From NCBI RefSeq assembly GCF_001941825.1, contig NZ_CP019038.1, positions 5,332,001 through 5,396,000 on the forward strand: a DNA stretch of 64,000 nucleotides, given 5' to 3'. Numbering within the stretch: the first letter of the stretch is position 1; every line of letters starts with the position of its first letter. The position numbers and the translations under genes were made by a program. This document shows positions 57,094 through 64,000 of this stretch, piece after piece. The notes beneath the pieces are model-generated. The model was not told the DNA's origin, made no database searches, and saw nothing but the letters and a program-made list of their open reading frames with translations. This DNA is from Massilia putida. GTDB lineage: Bacteria > Pseudomonadota > Gammaproteobacteria > Burkholderiales > Burkholderiaceae_D.

Positions 57094-57807
57094 ATGATTG
57101 CTTTCTGTAAGGCAACCCTTGCCGCTTCGTCACTGATGTTGTTTTCTGCGTTCGCGCACGCGGCAACGCCGTCGATTCCGGTGCAAATTGAACAAACCGC
57201 CCATGCCGAACTGGAGAAGCAGATGGCGGCGTCAGGATTGACCGAACCGCAATTCGAGATCGCCGTCGTCGCCGCGCGTCCGGCGCCGCCGTGCAGCCAG
57301 CAAGTGGCCGTCGAACCGCTCGATACCCGCTCTCCCCAGAGGATGCGCTTCGTGGCGCGCTGTCCGGACACGCCCGGATGGCGGTACGAGTACACCGTCC
57401 GCGCGCGCGTGACGGCCATGGTCGCGATCGCCGCCGCGCCGGTCGCGGCCAATGAAGCGTTGACGGATGCACAAGTCACGATCGAGCGCCGTGATATTTC
57501 GAACATTGCCGATCCGGTCAGCAATCCGGCCGACGCGGTCGGACAAATGTCTCGTCGCATGTTGCGTCCAGGAGACATTCTGCGCAGCGGCCAGCTCAGC
57601 AGTCCGGTGCTGGTGAAGCGCGGCGATGCCGTCACGATGGTCGCGAAGCGCGAAGGCATCGAAGTCAGCATGGCCGGAGAGGCATTGGATGCGGGCGGGA
57701 AGGGCGCCGTCGTGCGCGTGCGCAACGCCGGCAGCGGACAGGTCGTGCGCATGCGTGTCGCCGGACCTGGCACGGTTGAGCCCATCGACATGGAGCTCAA
57801 CCGCTGA
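57094..57807 (+). CDS. flgA: P-ring assembly chaperone FlgA
   Basis: 237 residues from ATG 57094. Signal peptide KATLAASSLMLFSAFAHA, then the FlgA fold with a SAF domain (AAPVAANEALTDAQVTIERRDISN… MLRPGDILRSGQLSSPVLVKRGDAVTMVAKREGIEVSM). Cysteines in PPCSQQV and ARCPD may form a disulfide. It aids periplasmic FlgI polymerisation. The gene is alone on the plus strand; its 3' end overlaps the convergent glucosaminidase by 11 bases. Confidence 0.94.
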   Translation: MIAFCKATLAASSLMLFSAFAHAATPSIPVQIEQTAHAELEKQMAASGLTEPQFEIAVVAARPAPPCSQQVAVEPLDTRSPQRMRFVARCPDTPGWRYEYTVRARVTAMVAIAAAPVAANEALTDAQVTIERRDISNIADPVSNPADAVGQMSRRMLRPGDILRSGQLSSPVLVKRGDAVTMVAKREGIEVSMAGEALDAGGKGAVVRVRNAGSGQVVRMRVAGPGTVEPIDMELNR

Positions 57808-58531
57808 TGTTCTGCAGTTTGCCGGCCAGGCGGGCGAGCTTGGCCGCATAGGCCGGGTCGGTCGCATACCCGCCTTTCGCCAGGCCGGCGGCGAACGCCT
57901 GGGCATTGTTCCCGGTGCCGAGCGCGCCGTGGAAGCGCGGATTGTCGATCAGCATTTGTGCATAGTCGCGGAAGGCGCTGGCCTGGTCCGGATAGGCACG
58001 GAACCGGGCGCTCGTCTTGAGCGCGGCACCGCCCACGTATTCCGTCGTGGCGGATTCGGCCACACTGCCGCGCCAATTGGCGTTGGCCTTGATGCCGAAC
58101 AGGTTATACGTCGAGCTGCCGTCCGCATTGCGCAGCGGACGCTGGCCCCAGCCGGATTCCAGCGCGGCGTGCGCGGAGACGAGTTCCGGCGCCACGCCCA
58201 GCTTGTCGGCCGCTTCCTTGGCCCACGGGGCGATGCTCTCCAGGAAAGCCTGCTGGTCGGGGGACGCGTCGGTGCCGTCGCCCATGACGGCGGCCGTCGT
58301 GTTCTGGCTGCGCGCGGCCCACATGCGGCCCTCGGCGCTGAGCTGAGCGCTCGTGGCGAAATCGCCGCCGCCGTTCTGGATGAAGTCGGACACCTCGCCC
58401 TGCACCTCGTTGAAGATGCCGCCGAATTTGCCGCCGCCCGCATTGCTCCCATTTTTCAGGGGCGCGGTCGGCGCGGTGGCCTGTGTCGGGGTGAGGGCGG
58501 GGATCGACGTCGTGAATTCAGCGTGGCGCAT
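57797..58531 (-). CDS. Stand-alone flagellar glucosaminidase (FlgJ C-terminal type)
   Basis: 244 residues. The first 90 residues are low-complexity and may act as an export or adaptor region. The glucosaminidase (GH73-type) domain follows: FLESIAPWAKEAADKLGVAPELVSAHAALESGWGQRPLRN with the catalytic Glu at about 125, then YNLFGIKANANWRG and YPDQASAFRDYAQML. It corresponds to the second half of two-domain FlgJ and should open peptidoglycan for the rod. No Sec signal is obvious, consistent with export through the flagellar system. It overlaps flgN by 14 bases. Confidence 0.88.
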   Translation of the reverse strand: MRHAEFTTSIPALTPTQATAPTAPLKNGSNAGGGKFGGIFNEVQGEVSDFIQNGGGDFATSAQLSAEGRMWAARSQNTTAAVMGDGTDASPDQQAFLESIAPWAKEAADKLGVAPELVSAHAALESGWGQRPLRNADGSSTYNLFGIKANANWRGSVAESATTEYVGGAALKTSARFRAYPDQASAFRDYAQMLIDNPRFHGALGTGNNAQAFAAGLAKGGYATDPAYAAKLARLAGKLQNISG

Positions 58532-58955
58532 AGGTATCGTCTTCGCCGTGCAGCAGGCGTTGCATGATCGTAAATTGTTCAGCCATCAGACTGCCGTTGC
58601 GCGTCGTCGCCTGCTTGCAGTCGCGCACGAGCGCTTCGAGCTTGTCCCAGTCGGTCTGGCCGCGCGTGCGCTGCGGTGCCGGCAGGCTGCCGAACAGGTC
58701 ATTCATCGTCGCTTGCGGGCCCAGCAGGGCGCGTACGAGCTGCACGCGTTGCTGGCGGCGCTGTTCCATCGCGTCCAGCTCGGGCGTGAGTTCGTCGGCC
58801 AGCTGGGCCAGTTCCGTGCCGCGATGGCGCAGGGCGGCCTGGAACTGGCGTTCCAGCAGGTCGCGGATCGTGCCGCAGGTGCCAAGGTCGGCCTGGATGC
58901 CGTCCAGCAGGCGCGCGACGGCCTGGTCGCGGGTCATGCGGCTCATCGGATTCAC
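58518..58955 (-). CDS. flgN: Flagellar export chaperone FlgN
   Basis: 145 residues. All-helical, with the FlgN pattern (LDGIQADLGTCGTIRDLLERQFQAALRHRGTELAQLADEL). It chaperones FlgK and FlgL. The start is taken as GTG 58955, overlapping the flgM stop (GTGA); ATGs at 58946 and 58937 are in-frame alternatives. Confidence 0.88.
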   Translation of the reverse strand: MNPMSRMTRDQAVARLLDGIQADLGTCGTIRDLLERQFQAALRHRGTELAQLADELTPELDAMEQRRQQRVQLVRALLGPQATMNDLFGSLPAPQRTRGQTDWDKLEALVRDCKQATTRNGSLMAEQFTIMQRLLHGEDDTYAPR

Positions 58956-59233
58956 GCCTTGTTGCCGCTGCCGTGGAAGCGCTGGATCAGGCCGGCCAGC
59001 CGGCCCGCGTCGAACGGCAGCTCGCCCTTAGCCAGCGCGTCGCGCAGCTCGGCCACGCGGGCGGCGTCGAAGTCGGGCAGGGCTTTGATCGCTTTCTGCG
59101 CCGGTTGCAGCACGGCGGATTCGAGCGCGTCGGCGCCCGCGGGGGCGGCAGCGGGTGCCGCGGCCGGCGCGGCGGCGCCGCCCACCTGCGGGGCGATCGA
59201 GACGGAAGGTGTGGAGGCGCTGGAGATCTTCAT
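58952..59233 (-). CDS. flgM: Anti-sigma-28 factor FlgM
   Basis: 93 residues from ATG 59233. The N-terminus is an Ala/Pro-rich disordered tail and the C-terminus matches the sigma28-binding part of FlgM (VAELRDALAKGELPFDAGRLAGLIQRF). It holds FliA inactive until it is exported through the completed hook. The target sigma factor gene is nearby (61162-61902). Confidence 0.88.
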   Translation of the reverse strand: MKISSASTPSVSIAPQVGGAAAPAAAPAAAPAGADALESAVLQPAQKAIKALPDFDAARVAELRDALAKGELPFDAGRLAGLIQRFHGSGNKA

Positions 59234-59262
59234 GCGTGGTCCTCGGGTTTTCGATTGAATCG

Positions 59263-60231
59263 TCATGGTTTCTTTACCATCTGGCTGCGCAGTGCCTTGA
59301 GCTCCGTATCGTTGGTCTTCGCCGTGGACGCATCCTCTGTCAGGGACTCGGTGGCCGGTGGCGCGCCGAACATGGTCTTGACGGCGGCGGACTGCTTGCT
59401 CGTCAGGATCAGCAGTTCGATGCGGCGGTTGGGCGAAGCATCCGGATGCGCCGGATCGATCGGGGCCCGGTCGGCCATGCCGACCAGCTGCAGGATCGTA
59501 TCGCCCCGCATGCCGCCGATGAGCAGCTCGGACCGCGCCGCCAGAGCGCGGTTGACCGACAAGCTCCAGTTGGAGTAGCTCGCCGGACCCGCATTAGTGT
59601 ACTGCAAGGAATCCGTGTGGCCCACAATCAACATCTGGTTTTCCATCTTTTCGAACAGCGGCGCCATCGCACGCAACAGTTTTGCGAACTTCGGGGTCGG
59701 CAGCGGGCTGCCGCGCACGAACATGCCCTGGTGGTCGGTGTCGTGCAGCATCACGCGCAAGCCGTCCGGCGTGATCACGGTGGCAAGGTTCGACGCGAGG
59801 CCGGCGTCCGCGCTCATCTGTTCCAGCTGGTGCGCGAGCGCCGCCAGTTCCGATGGCGATTCGTATTTCGTGCGCACCGTCGACGTGTTCGATTTGGCAC
59901 CGCTGCCGGGACCTTCGCTGCCGCCATTGCTCTTGGGAAGCTGGAAGCGTTCGATCAGGCTGCCGGCCGGGCTCGACTTGATTTCGGGCTTGCCGCCGGT
60001 GCCTTCGATCAAGCCGCTTGCCGTGTTGTCGCGCACGATGTTCTTGACCCGCTCGGCGTCACGCGAGGCGATCAGCCACAACACGAGGAACAGCGCCATC
60101 AGCGCCATGCAGAAATCGGCGAACGCCACCTTCCACGCACCGCCGTGCTCGTCGTCGTGATGCTTGCCGCCGCCACGTTTGACGATGGTGGCTTCGTGAT
60201 GCTTGTCGGGGCCTTTTTTGGTTGCTTGCAC
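59263..60231 (-). CDS. motB: Flagellar motor stator protein MotB
   Basis: 322 residues. A single membrane helix with the proton-carrying Asp (FADFCMALMALFLVLWLIAS, Asp39) follows a Lys/His-rich cytoplasmic tail. The periplasmic OmpA-like peptidoglycan-binding domain (VGHTDSLQYTNAGPASYSNWSLSVNRALAAR, about 200-290) anchors the stator. It works with MotA. Confidence 0.96.
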   Translation of the reverse strand: MQATKKGPDKHHEATIVKRGGGKHHDDEHGGAWKVAFADFCMALMALFLVLWLIASRDAERVKNIVRDNTASGLIEGTGGKPEIKSSPAGSLIERFQLPKSNGGSEGPGSGAKSNTSTVRTKYESPSELAALAHQLEQMSADAGLASNLATVITPDGLRVMLHDTDHQGMFVRGSPLPTPKFAKLLRAMAPLFEKMENQMLIVGHTDSLQYTNAGPASYSNWSLSVNRALAARSELLIGGMRGDTILQLVGMADRAPIDPAHPDASPNRRIELLILTSKQSAAVKTMFGAPPATESLTEDASTAKTNDTELKALRSQMVKKP

Positions 60232-60244
60232 TTATTGCTCCGGA

Positions 60245-61132
60245 TCAGGCCTTGCGCTTGGCGCCGGCGTCTTCGCCGTCGGCCATCGCGTTGATCCACG
60301 CTTCGAGCTGGGCGAAGCTGGGCTTGGTATTCAGCTGGATCAGGCGGCGGCCAGCGTCGATCGCCAGCAGGGGCGGCTTGCCCGCCACGTGCGTGCACAG
60401 CACGACTTTCACGGTTTCCATCGTCGACGCTTCGGAATTGACCAACTGCTTCATCATGCCGGAGATCGGGTCGAGCACGCCGTAGCAGAAGAAGATACCG
60501 ATGAACGTACCGACCATCGCGGCGCCGATGTGTTCCGCGATCTCGGCCGTGTCGGCGCCTTCGCCGACGGAATTCATCGTGATCACGATGCCCAGCACGG
60601 CGGCCAGGATGCCGAAACCCGGCATCGCTTCGGCGACCTTGTGCAGCGACTTGGACGGCTGGGTCAGTTCTTCGTGGATGGCCTCGAGTTCCTGCTCGAG
60701 CACGCCTTCCAGCTCATGGGCGCTGATCTTGCCCATTGCCATCAGGCGGAAGTTGTCGACGATGAAAGCCAGCAGCTTGGGCTCTTCCAGGATCAGCGGA
60801 TAGCGCTGGAACATCGGGCTGTCCTTCGGTGCCTCGACGTGCGCGTCGAGCGCCTTGAGGCCGCCGGCGGCCGTCTGCAGCAGTTCGTACATCAAGAGGA
60901 GCAGCTGGCGCTGGAACTCCGAGTCGTGCTTGTGCTTGCCGGCGATCTTCTTCATCTGGCCGATCAGCTCGATCAACACGTGTTTCGGATTGGCGAGCAC
61001 GAGGGCGCCGAGGGCGGCGCCGCAGATGACGATCAGTTCGTTGGGCTGCCAGATGGCGCCGGCACTGCCGCCCATCATCATGTAGCCGCCGAACACCGCG
61101 CCGAGGACGATGAGAATGCCAAGGATTTGCAT
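60245..61132 (-). CDS. motA: Flagellar motor stator protein MotA
   Basis: 295 residues. Four membrane helices are visible (QILGILIVLGAVFGGYMMMGG, LIVICGAALGALVLA, AVLGIVITMNSVG, IGAAMVGTFIGIFFCYGVLDPI). The cytoplasmic loop carries the torque-generating charged stretch (FQRYPLILEEPKLLAFIVDNFRL). It forms the proton-driven stator with MotB, 13 bases downstream. Confidence 0.96.
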   Translation of the reverse strand: MQILGILIVLGAVFGGYMMMGGSAGAIWQPNELIVICGAALGALVLANPKHVLIELIGQMKKIAGKHKHDSEFQRQLLLLMYELLQTAAGGLKALDAHVEAPKDSPMFQRYPLILEEPKLLAFIVDNFRLMAMGKISAHELEGVLEQELEAIHEELTQPSKSLHKVAEAMPGFGILAAVLGIVITMNSVGEGADTAEIAEHIGAAMVGTFIGIFFCYGVLDPISGMMKQLVNSEASTMETVKVVLCTHVAGKPPLLAIDAGRRLIQLNTKPSFAQLEAWINAMADGEDAGAKRKA

Positions 61133-61161
61133 GATTGTTATTACCTTTCTTGTCGGGTCGT

Positions 61162-61902
61162 TCAGGCCTGGGCCAGCGCCGCTTTCATCTTGGCCAGCGC
61201 ACTTTTGTTGAGCTGGCAGACGCGCGCGTCGGACAGGTCGAGCACGGCCGCGATTTCCTTGTAGCTGAGCTCGAATTCATAAATCATCTGGATGACGCGC
61301 TGCTCGCGCTCGTTCAAGGCGCCCAGCGCCTGCTCGAGGCTGCGGCGCACCATGAACTGGTCTTCCGGACCGGGGGCGCTGTGGGCGCGCTCGGTGGCTT
61401 CCTGCAGCAAGTCGTCGAAGCTGAGCAGTTCTTCCGCGCAGTCGTCTAGCAGGAACTGGCGCCACTCTTCCTGGCTGATGCCGAGCGCCTCCGCCGCTTC
61501 CCTGTCGTTCGGCTCGCGGCCGAGCTTGCGGGTGAGGGCGCGCACGGCGTCGCGCATCTTGTGGCTGTCCTGGCGCACGGCGCGCGGACGCCAGTCCTGG
61601 CGGCGCAGCTCGTCGAGGATCGCGCCGCGCACGCGCAGCGACGCGTAGCTGGCGAAGCCGGTGTCCGGGGTACCGTAGCGGCGCAGCGCTTCGAGCAGAC
61701 CCATCAGTCCGATCTGCTCCATGTCCTCGCGGCCCATCGCACCCGACACCTGCGACGTGAGCTGGCGCGCGATGCGCTTGACCAGCGGCGCGTAGGCGAC
61801 GAGGTGTTTCTGCTCTTCGGCCGCGTTCATGCCCGCGTGGATGGCGGCGTCGGCATATTCGCTGCTGGCGTAGCTGTCGGCGTAGTCGGTCATGTAACCC
61901 AC
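61162..61902 (-). CDS. fliA: RNA polymerase sigma-28 factor FliA
   Basis: 246 residues. Region 2 (HLVAYAPLVKRIARQLTSQVSGAMGREDMEQIGLMGLLEALRRYG), region 3 and region 4 (LEQALGALNEREQRVIQMIYEFELSYKEIAAVLDLSDARVCQLNKSALAKMK) are all present. It drives late flagellar and motility genes and is held by FlgM. Placement upstream of motA-motB-flgM links sigma factor and anti-sigma in one run. Confidence 0.96.
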   Translation of the reverse strand: MGYMTDYADSYASSEYADAAIHAGMNAAEEQKHLVAYAPLVKRIARQLTSQVSGAMGREDMEQIGLMGLLEALRRYGTPDTGFASYASLRVRGAILDELRRQDWRPRAVRQDSHKMRDAVRALTRKLGREPNDREAAEALGISQEEWRQFLLDDCAEELLSFDDLLQEATERAHSAPGPEDQFMVRRSLEQALGALNEREQRVIQMIYEFELSYKEIAAVLDLSDARVCQLNKSALAKMKAALAQA

Positions 61903-61916
61903 GTTGTCCCCGATGG

Positions 61917-62387
61917 TTATTCGATGATCAGCTTGCCGATCATGACTTGCACGAACGGTTTTTCCGTGTGCTCGTGCTCATAATTGGCGTCGAAGGATTT
62001 GTTCAGCTGGTCCGCGTACTGTTCGACAGTCATGCCGGCCGCTTCCTTCATCGTGTAGGCCGACAGGGTGCGCACCGCCAGGCTGCGCAGCAGGGGCAGA
62101 TTTTCCTTCGTTTCCTTTTCCTTCGACGCTTCCGTCGACAGCACCAGGTCCGTCGACAGGTAGTGGGTGTCGTTCTCGTCCGGGCCGCGGCGCAGCATCA
62201 CGATGACCTTGTCCAAAGTCACGTATTTGACCGGTTTGCCGTCCTTGGCCTTTTCCGGTTCCGCCTTCTTGGCGGCGCCGGCGGCGGCCGCGGGCTTCGG
62301 CATGAACCACCATACCGCGCCACCCGCGCCGGCCGCACTCACGATCACGGCGCCGGCGATGGCGATAATCATTTTCATTTTGCTCAT
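61917..62387 (-). CDS. fliL: Flagellar basal body protein FliL
   Basis: 156 residues. Inner-membrane anchor (MIIAIAGAVIVSAAGAGGAVWWFM) plus a periplasmic SPFH-like domain (VTLDKVIVMLRRG…HYLSTDLVLST, ending FVQVMIGKLIIE). FliL supports stator function around the motor. 14 bases before fliA. Confidence 0.93.
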   Translation of the reverse strand: MSKMKMIIAIAGAVIVSAAGAGGAVWWFMPKPAAAAGAAKKAEPEKAKDGKPVKYVTLDKVIVMLRRGPDENDTHYLSTDLVLSTEASKEKETKENLPLLRSLAVRTLSAYTMKEAAGMTVEQYADQLNKSFDANYEHEHTEKPFVQVMIGKLIIE

Positions 62388-62430
62388 GTTGGTACTCGCG
62401 CCTCGAGGGCGCTATCGATGCATCGATTGC

Positions 62431-63609
62431 TTACGAGTCGCGGCCGAGGTTGAACACGGACGCGGGATTGCCGGCCTCGGCCAGACCGCGGCCGGGCTCG
62501 TTGTCCTGGTCGCGGCCCCGCTGGCGGCCGCGCCCCTGCTGTTGCGGGTCGCCGAACGGCGCCGCACTATTCTTCGGAGCCGGGGTCACCGTCACCGCGA
62601 CTTCGGTGTACTGGCGCTGCGACAAATCGTTGCGCAGGTTGTCGCTGACGGTCTGCAACTGGCGCAGCACGTCGCCATTGCTGGCTGATATGTTTACTTC
62701 AAGCGTGCCGGCGCTGTGGCGGATCGCGATGTCGATGCGTCCCAGCTGGGGCGGCTCGATGCTGATCGTGGCCTGCTGCACGTTGCCCGCGACGTGCACG
62801 TTCAGGCGGTCGCCCAGCGTTTCCTGCAGGGTCTGGCGCCAAGCGGTCGGCGGGCCGGCCAGCTTGACGGTATCGGCGGCCGGCTGGGCCGCAGGCAGGG
62901 GCACGGCGCCCGGCACGGCCGCGGCCGGGGCGGTGTTGGTGCCGGCTTGCACGTTCTGGGAGGCCGATCCGTCCGCGTTCGCGTCCTGGCTGCTGGTGCC
63001 GGCGTTGCCGTTGGCAGCATTGCCCTGGACGGCCAGGCGCACGTTCGTGGCGGTCGCTTCCGGCTGGGCGGCCTGGGCCGCTTGCAGGGCCTGGGGCAGG
63101 GCGATGGCGGCGCGGCGGCCGTCCTGGCCGGAGACGGCCAGCGGCTGGGCCGGCGTCTCGGCCTTGCCGGCGTCGTCGGTGCCACGCGTCGTGCCTTGCG
63201 GATTGCCCTGGGCAGCCTGTACGGCCTGGGTGACCTGTTGCGGCGACAGCGGCATCAGGGGCATCGCCATCGCGGCCAGGAGTGCGCTGTCGGGTACCGC
63301 TGCGGCGGCTTTGCCGTCATCGGTGCTTTTGTCGCCGGCCGGGGCCGCCGTGGCGCTCGACGGCGGTGCGCTGTCGTCATCCGCTTCCTGCGTGACCGGC
63401 ACGGCCGCCTGGAGCACCGGCCCGGCGCCGTCGAGTTGCTGGCCGAGCCAGCGGGCGAACGTTTGGGCCGGCGCCGGGGCGGCGCCGTCGGTCTGTGCGG
63501 ACGGTGTGGCCGGTGCGGGCGCGGCGTCCTTGACGGCGGCCGGCGCGTTGGCCTGCTGATCCGATTGGGCCGGGGCGGAAGGGGATACGGTGTTGAGCAT
63601 CATCGTCAT
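62431..63609 (-). CDS. fliK: Flagellar hook-length control protein FliK
   Basis: 392 residues from ATG 63609, which overlaps the fliT stop (ATGA); ATGs at 63603 and 63600 are alternatives. Residues 1-270 are Ala/Gln/Pro rich and disordered, acting as the ruler. The C-terminal Flg_hook domain (about 280-370: QQATISIEPPQLGRIDIAIRHSAGTLEVNISASNGDVLRQLQ) switches export specificity when the hook reaches length. Standard organisation. Confidence 0.93.
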   Translation of the reverse strand: MTMMLNTVSPSAPAQSDQQANAPAAVKDAAPAPATPSAQTDGAAPAPAQTFARWLGQQLDGAGPVLQAAVPVTQEADDDSAPPSSATAAPAGDKSTDDGKAAAAVPDSALLAAMAMPLMPLSPQQVTQAVQAAQGNPQGTTRGTDDAGKAETPAQPLAVSGQDGRRAAIALPQALQAAQAAQPEATATNVRLAVQGNAANGNAGTSSQDANADGSASQNVQAGTNTAPAAAVPGAVPLPAAQPAADTVKLAGPPTAWRQTLQETLGDRLNVHVAGNVQQATISIEPPQLGRIDIAIRHSAGTLEVNISASNGDVLRQLQTVSDNLRNDLSQRQYTEVAVTVTPAPKNSAAPFGDPQQQGRGRQRGRDQDNEPGRGLAEAGNPASVFNLGRDS

Positions 63610-63935
63610 TCGTGGATTGGGCCGAGTTCGGTTTCGCCGAACATCGCGTAGGCGATCCAGCCCTCTTTGTTGGCGCGCATCTCGTCCAAGCGCGATTCGA
63701 GCGCGCGCGCGGCTACTGCGGCGGCGGCGGCGGCGGCGCTGTGCCGTGCGCGCACCTGTTCCAGTGCGGTGCGTTCCGTGGCGTTCCATGGACCGTGCTC
63801 GGCTAGCGCGCGTAGTGCCGGGATCAGGGCACGGGCCTGCTCGCCTAGCCGGTCCCAGTCGGCACGGGCGGCCGCCGCTTGCAAGGCGTCGCCCAGCTGC
63901 ACCAGCTGGGCATGACGGTCGAGTGGATCAGCCAT
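63606..63935 (-). CDS. fliT: Flagellar protein FliT-like export chaperone
   Basis: 109 residues from ATG 63935. Helical, with tail ESRLDEMRANKEGWIAYAMFGETELGPIHE. Size, helical content and the fliS-fliT-fliK order fit FliT, which chaperones the filament cap FliD. It overlaps fliS by eight bases. Confidence 0.75.
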   Translation of the reverse strand: MADPLDRHAQLVQLGDALQAAAARADWDRLGEQARALIPALRALAEHGPWNATERTALEQVRARHSAAAAAAAVAARALESRLDEMRANKEGWIAYAMFGETELGPIHE

Positions 63936-64000
63936 TACGCGACCGCACCCCATCCCAGCCCTGGCGGATGGTGGTCATGATCTTCACGACCTCGTCGACC
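63928..64000 (-). CDS. fliS: Flagellar chaperone FliS, C-terminal fragment
   Basis: Only the last 23 codons are in the window (VDEVVKIMTTIRQGWDGVRSRNG, then TGA). The 'DEVVKIMTTIRQGWDG' end is typical of FliS, the flagellin chaperone. The stop overlaps the fliT start. The call rests on this short tail plus gene order. Confidence 0.7.
   Translation of the reverse strand, partial: VDEVVKIMTTIRQGWDGVRSRNG

Overview
The window looks like chromosome of a GC-rich betaproteobacterium, most likely an Oxalobacteraceae member close to Massilia/Duganella. This is inferred from the yhdP-nitrilase-tldD and rimP-nusA-infB-rbfA-truB gene orders, a RimP N-terminus of the Burkholderiales type, many TonB-dependent receptors, and palindromic intergenic repeats. 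No tRNA, rRNA, CRISPR array, prophage or intact insertion sequence was seen.

Layout. 1-5.7 kb: the end of yhdP, an omega-amidase/nitrilase-family hydrolase, tldD and two small unknown genes. 5.8-18 kb: three TonB-dependent receptors on the minus strand, interrupted by a plus-strand pair, a DAHP synthase gene (aroG) and a TPR/aspartyl-hydroxylase gene. aroG is preceded by a 13-codon leader peptide full of Phe/Tyr/Trp codons and by mutually exclusive RNA stems ending in a terminator, a complete classical attenuator. 18-21.7 kb: an Opp/Dpp-type ABC importer (two permeases and a double ATPase) with no binding-protein gene. 22-27 kb: DedA-rhodanese, glucokinase, scpB and rluB, with a possible structured RNA before scpB. 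27.4-36.2 kb: the translation operon rimP-nusA-infB-rbfA-truB, with a promoter and terminator-like leader in front, followed by typA.

36.4-47.1 kb is the most unusual part. Two tandemly duplicated genes for small exported proteins and three overlapping genes for related exported proteins share one motif just after the signal peptide (L-x-P-x-x-D-x-x-L-S-x-V-x-G-x-D-G). Two AraC-type regulators follow on the other strand, then a five-gene operon: a C39-like peptidase, a beta-barrel-like protein, a FadL-like barrel, a DUF2059-like periplasmic protein, and a membrane protein that joins an N-terminal MshEN-type c-di-GMP-binding repeat to an exported domain carrying the same motif. Part of this resembles the poorly characterised 'Fil' putative pilus system annotated in Acinetobacter (from memory). 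Here it carries a likely second-messenger sensor and an expanded substrate set, so it is a good candidate for an undescribed surface or secretion system.

47.2-64 kb: a flagellar cluster. flgBCDEFGHIJKL and a downstream unknown gene run on the minus strand, divergent from flgA. A second minus-strand run is fliS(partial)-fliT-fliK-fliL-fliA-motA-motB-flgM-flgN-glucosaminidase. FlgJ is split: the rod-cap domain sits in the hook operon, and a separate glucosaminidase lies next to flgN.
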